Positions 6,161-12,699 of a stretch of DNA of 53,455 nt are shown in pieces (position 1 is the stretch's first letter; each line of letters opens with the position of its first letter). The position numbers and the translations under genes are program-made. The DNA lies in assembly GCA_023428265.1 (NCBI GenBank), contig JAEYYW010000176.1, positions 1-53,455 of the forward strand, written 5' to 3'. Source of the stretch: Bacillota bacterium. Lineage in GTDB: Bacteria > Bacillota > Clostridia > Christensenellales > UMGS416. The notes beneath the pieces are model-generated. The model was not told the DNA's origin. It saw only the letters and a program-made list of their open reading frames with translations, and did not search any database.

Positions 6161-7090
6161 TCAAACAAGCATCTGCATGTGTTTGGCCATTGCCACCAGA
6201 CCCTCGAATGTGGTATCTTCACGGTCAAGGGCATTGCTGTAGAGGTTAGAGGCTCCACGCAGTCCCTGTTGACTTTGGGCCACGCTGAGAATGAACTTGA
6301 GCGCGTGGCCCTCTTTGATTTCCGGGAAAAGCATCTGGGCATCTTCCAGCGTGATCTGCGCGGTGGTGCGCATGCGGCGGATCTTCGTGCGGCTAATCAG
6401 TTGTGCGTAGTCGAGCTGCTGCCGGCCACCCATGGTTTCGGAAAGACGCCGGTTGCCGAGGAACACGATACCGAGGGTTGAAACTTCATCGGCCATCGAC
6501 CGGATATGATCAATGACCTTTGCCGGCAGATGCTGGGCCTCATCGATGATGAGCACTTTCAAAGCGCCGCCGCTACGGAAATAGTTCACGCAGGTGTACC
6601 ACATTTCGTCGAGCGGCCCCTCCGGCAGGCGGCAGGCCCGGCAAAGCATTTTGAAGAAGTTCTTTTTGGTGGCGAAGCTGGGGTTCACGGTAACCAGCAC
6701 GGAGTTGTTGGCATAGTCGCTGGCATACTTGCGGCCAGCCATGGTTTTTCCGATGCCAGGATCACCGCATTCAACGGCCAGGCCGCCTTTCAGGTGGATC
6801 GCCCGGATCGTCTGATAGATATCCTCAGAGATGCTCAGCGGCACATAACCGCCGAAGCTGTGCAGCGGCTTGGAAGCAGATGAAATGGTGCGAAGCTCGC
6901 TGAGCTTGCGAACAAACGTGGCGGGGCTGGGATAAGAGCCCTTTAAAAACTGGTTTAAAGCGGAGGGATTCGGGTACCCTAGCTGCCGGGCAAGGGCCGC
7001 CTGGGTCATGTTGTTCTCGGCCATGAACTGATTTGCCCATTCGCGCATTTCAATTTCGTCGTGGGTCTGGATACGCTCAGCTGTCGCCAT
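6161..7090 (-). CDS. MuB-like AAA+ ATPase, transposition target selector
   Basis: A 309-residue protein. The N-terminal 60 residues hold a helix-turn-helix (MTQAALARQLGYPNPSALNQFLKG), as in MuB. The AAA+ core has Walker A GDPGIGKT at residues 109-116 and Walker B VLIIDEAQ at about 179-186. A sensor-like VFLGNRR segment lies near residue 210. MuB proteins use ATP to form filaments on target DNA, deliver it to the MuA transpososome and confer target immunity. The start overlaps the transposase stop by 14 bases, so A and B are coupled, and length equals that of Mu B. Repeat copy 4 follows the stop codon. Confidence 0.93.
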   Translation of the reverse strand: MATAERIQTHDEIEMREWANQFMAENNMTQAALARQLGYPNPSALNQFLKGSYPSPATFVRKLSELRTISSASKPLHSFGGYVPLSISEDIYQTIRAIHLKGGLAVECGDPGIGKTMAGRKYASDYANNSVLVTVNPSFATKKNFFKMLCRACRLPEGPLDEMWYTCVNYFRSGGALKVLIIDEAQHLPAKVIDHIRSMADEVSTLGIVFLGNRRLSETMGGRQQLDYAQLISRTKIRRMRTTAQITLEDAQMLFPEIKEGHALKFILSVAQSQQGLRGASNLYSNALDREDTTFEGLVAMAKHMQMLV

Positions 7091-9029
7091 TGTCTTTCCT
7101 CCTCAGTATTGTTTTGCGATTCAGTTCAGCCTGATCGATGACGATGCCACCGTTTGCTGCCATAAGGGGGGAGCTGCGCTCGTTGGCCCTGACAGGCTCC
7201 AGCGCCTTGCCGCGCCCGATTTCCATCTTTGCGCGGTTGCGGTCAGAGTGCCGGATTGTGAGCGAAAGAGCGTCGATCCGTTCATCAGGTGTCATGCAGC
7301 GCTTGCTGTCCAGCAGCGTCTTGGTAGCGCGTTTCGTCTGGCGCTCGCGCCGCATGGCATTGGCAACGGTATCCTTGTCGAGCCCAAACCGGGCGATAAA
7401 GTCCCGGTGCATCGGCGCTGCTTGCAAGAATTGATCGGTCTCGGCGTCGTATATCCGCACTTCCTGAAGGTCGGCGGGGTCGAATCGGACATACACCTTT
7501 TGATCCTGGTGGAAGTGCGTCCACTCGTTCCAGAAGAAGATCTTCTCGCCGAACAGGGTGATGTGGACGCCGTTTCGGCCAATCGTCTGGGGCTTTGTGG
7601 TGCGCATCAACAGCAGGTTGAGATCCTCAGCTGTGGCGGTGCGCTTGATCCGCAGGTTGTCGTTGAAGACCTGTATCCTGCTCTTTCCCTGGTCGGCTTT
7701 AACCTTGCCGTTGTACTCGCCCATGTTGTAGTAACCGTCCAGGATGGCGTCGACCGCTGCCCGGAGCTCCTGGTCAAGAGGGACGCCCTCCTTCAGGCGC
7801 TGCTTCAGGTTGCCGGGCTTCTCCAGCACGTTTCCGCCTGTGTAGGTGGAAAAGGTGCGGGAGATGATGTTCTTCACATCACCGAAGGTGCGCTCTATTG
7901 GCTTGGCCTTTGCGTTGCGGACGATGGCGTTGACCATCGTGATACCGAGGCGCTCGAAGATCGGTGGCGGGGTGTATTCGCCTTTGGTGCTTTTCTTCTG
8001 CCGGTGGCCCAGGCCGCCGATGTCCTTGTTGAGGAATTCACGGCCATTGTCCAGATATGCAAACCTCGGGATGCCGCACCGCAGGATGCCGTGACGCAAG
8101 GCTAGCAGCGTGGAGTCGGAGCTCGGCGCGTCGGTCACGCACCAGCCGGTGAAGATGCCGCTTCGGGCGTCAATGAAGGCCGTCAGGTACATCCTGTGGG
8201 GCTTTCCGTCGCCGTTCTGCGTCAAAATGTCGAAGGTGTGGTTGTCGGCGATCCAGTATTCGTTGCTCTCCAGATCGTCGTAGTAGCGATCCACAAACGG
8301 GGCGCAGCGGTCGGCATATGCCTTGTCACCGTTGCGGCCCATCTCCACCACCGCCTTCGGCAGCTCCTGCATGAGCCTGCGCCGGAAGCTGTGATATGAA
8401 GGCATCTGGTCAACCAGCTCCGGGTAATACTCCTGCGCCCAAAGCCGCACATACTCCACGCATTTTGCAATGGGGAACTGCCGCTGGTCGAGGTAGAAGT
8501 CCTGAAACATTTCCCATAGCCGGGGGTGCATCTCATACTGGCCGCAGCGCCATTGGCCGCGCTTGTCAATCAGGCCGTCCATGTCGCCAGCCTTCAGCGC
8601 CGCCCATTTGCGGTAGAGGGTTCCGGTGGAGAGGGGCAGCTCTGGACGCTTCAGCTGCATCATGGCCACGAAGAGCTTGTCTACCTCTGTCTTGCTGGGC
8701 TGGGCCGGATCGTTGCGGTACCGCTGCCACTCTTGCAACACCTGGCTCCACATCTGGATCGCGGCGCGATCCTCGGCGCTGTATTGCTCCAGCGCCCTGG
8801 CAGCCTGCCGAGGCGGCGCAAGTGGTGAGATCTCCACGGCCATTTCTCCGTAATACCGCTGCTGAAGCCTGGGCTCCAGGGCGGCTATCGGAATGCGATA
8901 TTCCTTCAATTTATTGCCGGGGGCTTCTGCCTCCACAAAATCAATGAGTCCGCCAAGGATGTGGCGTCGAACCGTCCGTTCGTCGCATCCCTTGAGCTCT
9001 GCCACTTGTTTCACTGAGAGCATTTCCAC
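7077..9029 (-). CDS. MuA-like DDE transposase
   Basis: This 650-residue protein catalyses phage integration and replicative transposition. The N-terminus has a helix-turn-helix (SVKQVAELKGCDERTVRRHI), and further helical DNA-binding segments run to about residue 200. The RNase H-like catalytic core shows the DDE triad: D262 in YWIADNHTF, D327 in FAYLDNGREF and E379 in KPIERTFG. A MuA-type beta-barrel and C-terminal region follow, ending in a basic segment (MRRERQTKRATKTL) and a tail that would contact the MuB partner. The GTG at 9029 is chosen because GAGGTGAACG precedes it at nine bases. Length is close to Mu A (663). Confidence 0.95.
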   Translation of the reverse strand: MEMLSVKQVAELKGCDERTVRRHILGGLIDFVEAEAPGNKLKEYRIPIAALEPRLQQRYYGEMAVEISPLAPPRQAARALEQYSAEDRAAIQMWSQVLQEWQRYRNDPAQPSKTEVDKLFVAMMQLKRPELPLSTGTLYRKWAALKAGDMDGLIDKRGQWRCGQYEMHPRLWEMFQDFYLDQRQFPIAKCVEYVRLWAQEYYPELVDQMPSYHSFRRRLMQELPKAVVEMGRNGDKAYADRCAPFVDRYYDDLESNEYWIADNHTFDILTQNGDGKPHRMYLTAFIDARSGIFTGWCVTDAPSSDSTLLALRHGILRCGIPRFAYLDNGREFLNKDIGGLGHRQKKSTKGEYTPPPIFERLGITMVNAIVRNAKAKPIERTFGDVKNIISRTFSTYTGGNVLEKPGNLKQRLKEGVPLDQELRAAVDAILDGYYNMGEYNGKVKADQGKSRIQVFNDNLRIKRTATAEDLNLLLMRTTKPQTIGRNGVHITLFGEKIFFWNEWTHFHQDQKVYVRFDPADLQEVRIYDAETDQFLQAAPMHRDFIARFGLDKDTVANAMRRERQTKRATKTLLDSKRCMTPDERIDALSLTIRHSDRNRAKMEIGRGKALEPVRANERSSPLMAANGGIVIDQAELNRKTILRRKDNGDS

Positions 9030-9070
9030 TGTCGTTCACCTCACGGTGCTTTGTCTTTTGCCTGCCATCG

Positions 9071-9122
9071 TCAGCGCCGGGCGGCAAGCCCCGGACGGAC
9101 CACCCCACGCGGGGCGGTTTCG
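9071..9122. repeat. double-hairpin intercistronic element, second family, copy 1
   Basis: On the coding strand this starts CGAAACCGCCCC directly after a TAG stop codon. It forms ACCGCCCC-GCGT-GGGGTGGT (eight pairs, one G-U) and then CCGGG...CCCGG. It lies before the transposase ribosome-binding site. It aligns with 9923-9969, which has the same layout but different stem bases. Confidence 0.65.
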
Positions 9123-9123
9123 G

Positions 9124-9366
9124 CTATCGGGAGATCCGGATGTAGCCCCGGCGCGTCACGCCGACTGACACACGGTCACAGGGCGGGGTGTGGTTCGCGC
9201 CGTTCTGGCCGAGCAGATCGCCGGGCTCGTGAGTGTGGACGTCCACCAGGCCGATGAGGTCATTGCGGGATTCATAACCGGAGGCCTTTGGCAGCCGCAT
9301 GATCACGTCGCCCTGCTCGCTGACCTCGATCTTTGTGCCCTCTGGTGGTTTGAGATGGATGATCAT
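9124..9366 (-). CDS. hypothetical phage early protein
   Basis: An 80-residue protein, starting MIIHLKPPEGTKIEVSEQGDVIMRLPKASG, that looks like a small beta-rich domain. Later it has IGLVDVHTHEPGDLLGQN, which is not a metallohydrolase motif in context because the chain ends soon after. The ATG is preceded by GAGGTATTACTAC. It lies between the Ner-side genes and the transposase, a position where transposable phages carry variable small genes. Family and function are not recognised. Confidence 0.55.
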   Translation of the reverse strand: MIIHLKPPEGTKIEVSEQGDVIMRLPKASGYESRNDLIGLVDVHTHEPGDLLGQNGANHTPPCDRVSVGVTRRGYIRISR

Positions 9367-9384
9367 GTAGTAATACCTCTTTTG

Positions 9385-9393
9385 TGATATAAT
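9385..9393 (+). promoter_or_regulatory. extended -10 promoter for the counter-oriented small gene
   Basis: TGATATAAT gives a perfect -10 hexamer with the extended TGn motif, 24 bases before the GTG start at 9417. No good -35 is seen at the correct distance, as is common for extended -10 promoters. It fires rightwards, against the early operon. Confidence 0.55.
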
Positions 9394-9416
9394 CCTGTCG
9401 AAAGGGGGTGATTATT

Positions 9417-9632
9417 GTGAAGGACTTCAAGGAATTTAAGAAGCTCCAAGCTCAAGTTCTAACGGCTGAGAAAGACGACATTTTGAAACCACTTCTTGAG
9501 AAGCCGCAGGCAACCACTAGTGCTGAGTTGCATGCAGAGCTTGCATTTCTGGTGTTTGATCTGTCATTCCGGGTTCTTGAGAACTACCACAATTGGCTAC
9601 ATTCACAAGAGAAGCCAGAACCGAATCAGTAA
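9417..9632 (+). CDS. small acidic helical protein, antisense to early operon
   Basis: A 71-residue frame on the strand opposite to the surrounding early genes, starting MKDFKEFKKLQAQVLTAEKDD. It appears all helical, with a C-terminal LVFDLSFRVLENYHNWLHSQ segment. The GTG at 9417 has AAAGGGGG eight bases upstream; an earlier GTG in frame touches that site and is rejected. An extended -10 promoter sits just before it. Its 3' end overlaps by 116 bases the 3' end of the convergent gene 9517-9894. Expression from the lysogen could interfere with early transcription, an idea based only on layout. Confidence 0.6.
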   Translation: MKDFKEFKKLQAQVLTAEKDDILKPLLEKPQATTSAELHAELAFLVFDLSFRVLENYHNWLHSQEKPEPNQ

Positions 9633-9894
9633 CTGCCTTAACTGTTTGAACAGTGCCAAGGTACTGCCGCTCTTGCTGGTCCAGAGCATGGGCGGCTTCT
9701 TTGTTCACATCCTGGGCGGCCAGAATGTCGAGCATCATCTGAATGCGTTCCAGGCCAGCGATGCGTTCTTTTGTAGCAGCAAACTCTACCTCGCATCCAG
9801 GCACGGGCGCTGTCATGAGGTAATTACAGGAAAGATCGTAAAGAGTATTCTGCTCCTGGGCGATGTAGCGCTGCAGCAGTTCCTTGTACTCCAT
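9517..9894 (-). CDS. hypothetical phage early protein, helical
   Basis: A 125-residue protein, predominantly helical: MEYKELLQRYIAQEQNTLYDL, then a central KERIAGLERIQMMLDILAAQDV helix. It has a less ordered C-terminal 40 residues that are coded in the region overlapped by the plus-strand gene. The ATG has AAGGAG nine bases upstream. It follows the Ner-like gene and a GC-rich double hairpin. No family is recognised. The last third might be under weak constraint because of the overlap. Confidence 0.55.
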   Translation of the reverse strand: MEYKELLQRYIAQEQNTLYDLSCNYLMTAPVPGCEVEFAATKERIAGLERIQMMLDILAAQDVNKEAAHALDQQERQYLGTVQTVKAVTDSVLASLVNVANCGSSQEPGMTDQTPEMQALHATQH

Positions 9895-9922
9895 GGTTCT
9901 ACTCCTTTGCTGGCCTGTCTCA

Positions 9923-9969
9923 TCAGTGCCGGTAGGCCGGGTCCGGCAGACCGCCCGGAGGCGGTTTCG
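9923..9969. repeat. double-hairpin intercistronic element, second family, copy 2
   Basis: On the coding strand CGAAACCGCC is followed by TCC and GGGCGGTC, forming an ACCGCC/GGCGGT stem. A second stem GCCGG/CCGGC follows. It shares the CGAAACCGCC start, the stem order and the terminal GCxCTGA with 9071-9122, but with paired differences inside the stems. It lies between the Ner-like stop and the next gene's ribosome-binding site. Confidence 0.6.
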
Positions 9970-9981
9970 ACAATTTTGAGG

Positions 9982-10236
9982 CTAGGCCCCGAGCTCATCG
10001 ACGCCAGCTGCATTGCTAGCCAGAGCGACCTTGCGAAGCTCAAGTTCATCCACACCGATGACCGGCGCAATCCTTTTGGACAGCCTTACGGTCAAAGGTG
10101 TTTTGCCATTAAGAATCTTCCAAATAGTCACATTTGATATCTCTGCTTCATCAACGAGCTGCTTCTGCGTTTTGCCAGCAAGATACAAACGCTCAATGAT
10201 GTATTTGCCTAATGTCGAATAATGACTATTTTTCAT
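9982..10236 (-). CDS. Ner/Cro-like helix-turn-helix regulator
   Basis: An 84-residue protein whose core is a helix-turn-helix of the XRE/Cro type: KTQKQLVDEAEISNVTIWKILNGKTPLTVRLSKRIAPVIG. It is the first gene transcribed from the early promoter at 10307-10335, the place occupied by ner in Mu. Ner there represses both the early and the repressor promoters after lytic onset. The ATG is preceded by GGAGGGTTAAGGA. The opposite-facing LexA-like repressor gene across the 147-bp switch supports this role. Confidence 0.8.
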   Translation of the reverse strand: MKNSHYSTLGKYIIERLYLAGKTQKQLVDEAEISNVTIWKILNGKTPLTVRLSKRIAPVIGVDELELRKVALASNAAGVDELGA

Positions 10237-10306
10237 TCCTTAACCCTCCGTATTGTGGAAATCTTTACCGCGTGGTAGTATTAAGCAAAGTTTAACGGTC
10301 TACATC

Positions 10307-10335
10307 ATTGTAATTAAACATTCCTTAGTTGTCAA
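10307..10335 (-). promoter_or_regulatory. early promoter of the prophage
   Basis: On the minus strand TTGACA, a 17-base spacer and TACAAT form a near-consensus sigma-A promoter. It points at the Ner-like gene, the transposase and the whole early operon. The operator copy at 10314-10322 lies within the spacer, so bound repressor would block RNA polymerase. Confidence 0.85.
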
Positions 10336-10356
10336 GCGACAATTAAACTTTATTTA
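10329..10356 (+). promoter_or_regulatory. repressor promoter
   Basis: TTGTCA, 16 bases and TATTTA lie 27 bases before the repressor ATG. The -35 shares bases with the -35 of the early promoter on the other strand, so the two promoters are back to back and mutually exclusive in polymerase binding. The match is weaker than for the early promoter. Confidence 0.5.
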
Positions 10357-10383
10357 GTTTGGAATGTTTAATCGGAGGGCTGA

Positions 10384-11385
10384 ATGGAATCTATAGGAGA
10401 TCGTGTTAAGGCACTAAGAGAAGAGCTTGGTCTCTCTCAGAAAGAATTTGGTGCAAAACTTCATATTTCTAACGGCCACGTTTCAAATGTTGAGCGTGGT
10501 TCTGGCACTTTATCTAAGCGGACAGTCAGTATCTTGTGTAAAGAATTTAATGTGCGAGAGGAATGGCTATACACAGGAGAAGGGCTTATGTTTAACTATT
10601 TGCGAGTTGCTCAACAAAAATTACATGAAACATTTGACGATAAACACTCAAGATATGCAGATACTGCGGTAAAAATAGCAAGTTGGCGTTCCGACATGCT
10701 TCAAAAGGTAGCCAACAACATCTTCGCAGCATACTACGACATTTCGCAAAGCCCATTGATACAAGAGGATGAATGCCATCTTGCCAATGAAATGGTCACG
10801 TATATTCTTTTTGCATGGGCATCTGCAAATGATTATGAAAGAATCAAGCTTGAAGGAAAATTCGAGCTGATTTTCCCGAACTTCAGGCAGATTATTCGGC
10901 AGCAGCGGGAACGATTGATTAAAGAAAACGCTGAGCTGGGCCGCACTTTGCCATCTCAGGTCACTACATATGCTTTACCACAACAGACGAGTGAAAATAC
11001 AGTCCACCAGGTGTTATCCATTCCAGTTGTCGGCAGAGCTGCCGCAGGCCTGCCGATTGAGATGATAGAAGAGCTGGATGGCAGCCTTGCAATAGATGAC
11101 TCTCATATCCGGTCCGGAGATTTTGCCGTCGTCGCTGATGGCGACAGCATGATTGATGCAGGCATTCATTCTGGCGACCGCGTCGTGATCCGTCCGCAAC
11201 CCACGGTTGAGAATGGTGAGATTGCCCTGGTGGCCATTGCAGACGGCTCCACAATCAAACATTTTTATCGCACTGATGACGGTTTCGCACTTGTGCCTGG
11301 CAATTCGCAATACGAAACACAATTCTATCCATTTGACGCTGATGTGCGTGTTATCGGCAGGGTGATCAAGGTTATTAATAAGTAG
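10384..11385 (+). CDS. LexA-like phage repressor (XRE HTH + S24 peptidase)
   Basis: A 333-residue repressor. Residues 5-60 form an XRE helix-turn-helix (LGLSQKEFGAKLHISNGHVSNVERG). A helical linker follows, then a C-terminal S24/LexA domain from about residue 210. The domain has the Ala-Gly self-cleavage site in GRAAAGLP (A221-G222), the catalytic serine S255 in GDSM and the lysine K292 in STIKHF. All catalytic parts are present, so induction by RecA during the SOS response is likely. Such repressors keep the lytic operon silent. The ATG follows GGAGGG. The gene looks more AT-rich than the host genes to its right. Confidence 0.93.
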   Translation: MESIGDRVKALREELGLSQKEFGAKLHISNGHVSNVERGSGTLSKRTVSILCKEFNVREEWLYTGEGLMFNYLRVAQQKLHETFDDKHSRYADTAVKIASWRSDMLQKVANNIFAAYYDISQSPLIQEDECHLANEMVTYILFAWASANDYERIKLEGKFELIFPNFRQIIRQQRERLIKENAELGRTLPSQVTTYALPQQTSENTVHQVLSIPVVGRAAAGLPIEMIEELDGSLAIDDSHIRSGDFAVVADGDSMIDAGIHSGDRVVIRPQPTVENGEIALVAIADGSTIKHFYRTDDGFALVPGNSQYETQFYPFDADVRVIGRVIKVINK

Positions 11386-11407
11386 ATAGTTTATTGAACG
11401 CCCTTTA

Positions 11408-11517
11408 TGTCCGCGTAAAAACGCTTTATCTAACTAAAGTAAATTGAGGAAATCCGCATGAATCCTAACACGGACATATGTCCGCGTGATACTGAAAAAA
11501 TGTCCGCGTGTCCGCGT
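11408..11517. repeat. four TGTCCGCGT iterons
   Basis: TGTCCGCGT occurs at 11408-11416, 11479-11487, 11501-11509 and 11509-11517. The last two overlap by one base. The second copy is half of a perfect 14-bp palindrome, CGGACATATGTCCG (11471-11484). All copies point the same way. They lie 360-470 bp from the phage end, just beyond the repressor gene. Confidence 0.85.
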
Positions 11518-11798
11518 GAAATTAATCTTGTATTTTCTCATATCTGCGCAATATTGCCATCCTTTTTATATGCCGCTATAATGAGCTTATAAAATCCTGC
11601 AACCCACGTTGTCAAGCCATTTATAGGGGGAGTTTAAATCTGCTTTTTATAAGTTTTAAATGGTCTTTAAATGAAAAGCGGGTGCATGCCTGGACAAGAA
11701 GCAAAGCGCCCAAATTTGGCCGAAAAGTTTTGCACCCACCGCCGTGAAATTGATTTCACTTCATTTCACAAGATTACACTAGAACCCGCATGAATACA

Positions 11799-11877
11799 CG
11801 GTTTCTTCCGGCGCATTGCGGTTTCTTACGGATTTTTTCACGAGGCCCGTTTTTCTCAGATAGTGATTAAATCAACA
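11799..11877. promoter_or_regulatory. candidate phage end with transposase-binding repeats
   Basis: Two CGGTTTCTT direct repeats start exactly 20 bp apart (11799 and 11819), about two helical turns. A related CCGTTTTTCTC lies near 11848. The minus strand starts TGTTGATT at 11877, giving the TG terminus expected for Mu-family elements. Five host bases CCCAT (11878-11882) would be one copy of the target duplication. The other copy is outside the window. Confidence 0.6.
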
Positions 11878-12043
11878 CCCATCGTATCTCGTATTGCCAA
11901 GTATAAAAAAGACTATCTGAACGCTCAATCTTATCTTTGTGCATATGCCATACATATTTACATACGTCAAGAATGCTTGCGCTGCCATTATTCGCCTTAA
12001 GAGCTTCAACAACCAGATCCGGCAGATCATATCTTGTTAACAC
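11878..12043 (-). pseudogene. host gene truncated by prophage insertion (5' fragment)
   Basis: On the minus strand a GTG with AAAGGG nine bases upstream opens a frame reading LTRYDLPDLVVEALKANNGS. It continues through SILDVCKYVWHMHKDKIE to LFYTWQYEIRW. It then breaks at the phage TG terminus and stops two codons later. The pattern resembles a conserved bacterial protein with a winged-helix-like N-terminus in which RYDLPDLV, VCKYVW and LFYTWQYDIRW are typical. The rest of the gene should lie beyond the far phage end. The original function is unknown. Confidence 0.65.
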
Positions 12044-12089
12044 TGGAACTCACCCTTTCTTACATAATATGCCTGTATTTTTCTACATC

Positions 12090-12098
12090 ATTATATCA
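12090..12098 (-). promoter_or_regulatory. promoter of the interrupted host gene
   Basis: The minus strand reads TGATATAAT, an extended -10 element, 47 bases upstream of the GTG start. The surrounding 60 bases are very AT-rich. No clear -35 is visible. Confidence 0.45.
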
Positions 12099-12229
12099 TA
12101 AAGTTATATAATCAAATACTGTAAGAAAAGAATCTAGTGCTCCACAATCATGTCACTTATGTATTTTTCTCAAAAGAAAGAAATAGGCCCATACGCCCTT
12201 TATGGGTATTGCCAGCCAAACCCCTGCGC

Positions 12230-12258
12230 TTGATTCCAGTTGACTATAGCATTATACT
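12230..12258 (+). promoter_or_regulatory. promoter of the 12291 membrane-protein gene
   Basis: TTGATT, a 17-base spacer and TATACT lie 32 bases upstream of the ATG at 12291. Spacing is optimal for sigma-A. Confidence 0.6.
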
Positions 12259-12290
12259 GTTAATGAAAACAAAATATGGGAGGAACCCGC

Positions 12291-12695
12291 ATGAAACTGC
12301 TGTCTGCGGTTATCCGGCTGATTGCCATCGCCGCGTTCCTGGTCCTAATGCATGTCGTAAGCCAGCAAGTGCAGATCATCAAGCAGCAGCAATACAACGC
12401 CATGCCTTATCTGCTCTTTATCTTTGCCGCCTCCATTGTGTTTGGCGCGCTGCTGCGCAGCGATGTGCTCTTCCAAAAAAACAAGGTGTTCCGCGTGGAT
12501 TGGATAAGCCTGCTGCTGATCGGCCTGCCCAGTCTGATCGCAGCGGCATCAATTCCGGTGATTTTCCTGATCCAGCCGTCTGTCGAACTGCCCGGCTTTA
12601 TCGCATATCTATACAGCGAAAACGTGCGGCTGCTGGCAGGCACTCTCTTTGGTTACACATTGGTCAACAGCCTGGTTGCATGCAAAGGGGAATAA
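12291..12695 (+). CDS. small integral membrane protein, unknown function
   Basis: A 134-residue protein with four hydrophobic segments: about residues 6-25 (IRLIAIAAFLVLMHVVS), 40-56, 70-95 (LLLIGLPSLIAAASIPVIFL) and 105-128. Charged loops are short. The ATG has GGGAGG seven bases upstream and a sigma-A promoter is in place. It is a single-gene unit convergent with the 12700-13755 gene; only four bases separate the two stops, and no terminator is seen between them. No family is recognised. Confidence 0.7.
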   Translation: MKLLSAVIRLIAIAAFLVLMHVVSQQVQIIKQQQYNAMPYLLFIFAASIVFGALLRSDVLFQKNKVFRVDWISLLLIGLPSLIAAASIPVIFLIQPSVELPGFIAYLYSENVRLLAGTLFGYTLVNSLVACKGE

Positions 12696-12699
12696 AAGA

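Larger units (their letters stand above)
10287..10371. promoter_or_regulatory. phage switch operator array
   Basis: Four copies of TTAAAC(A/T)TT occur in 85 bases: 10287-10295 (reverse), 10314-10322 (forward), 10343-10351 (forward) and 10363-10371 (reverse). The second and fourth form a perfect inverted repeat with ATTAAACATTCC and GGAATGTTTAAT arms. One copy lies inside the spacer of the early promoter and another over the repressor promoter. They are the obvious binding sites for the repressor and/or the Ner-like protein. Confidence 0.75.
1..11877. mobile_element. Mu-like transposable prophage, early/control end (partial)
   Basis: The block has the Mu gene order read right to left: repressor, Ner-like regulator, MuA-type DDE transposase, MuB-type ATPase, Gam, GemA, Mor/C activator, gp25/26/27-like genes and large terminase. 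Nearly all genes except the repressor and one small gene lie on the minus strand. The right border is placed at 11877. There the minus strand begins TGTTGATT, matching the 5'-TG ends of Mu-family phages, and a host reading frame is interrupted at the same point. The head, tail and lysis genes and the other phage end lie outside the window. The type is certain; the exact border base is inferred. Confidence 0.93.
11386..11877. other. non-coding end region of the prophage
   Basis: No convincing gene is seen in these 490 bases. They hold the TGTCCGCGT iterons (11408-11517), TTTAAATGG-type repeats near 11631-11673 and an inverted repeat GTGAAAT-TG-ATTTCAC near 11745. CGGTTTCTT direct repeats close to the end follow. 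In Mu the corresponding region carries transposase end sites, and this is the most probable role of the outermost part. Confidence 0.6.
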
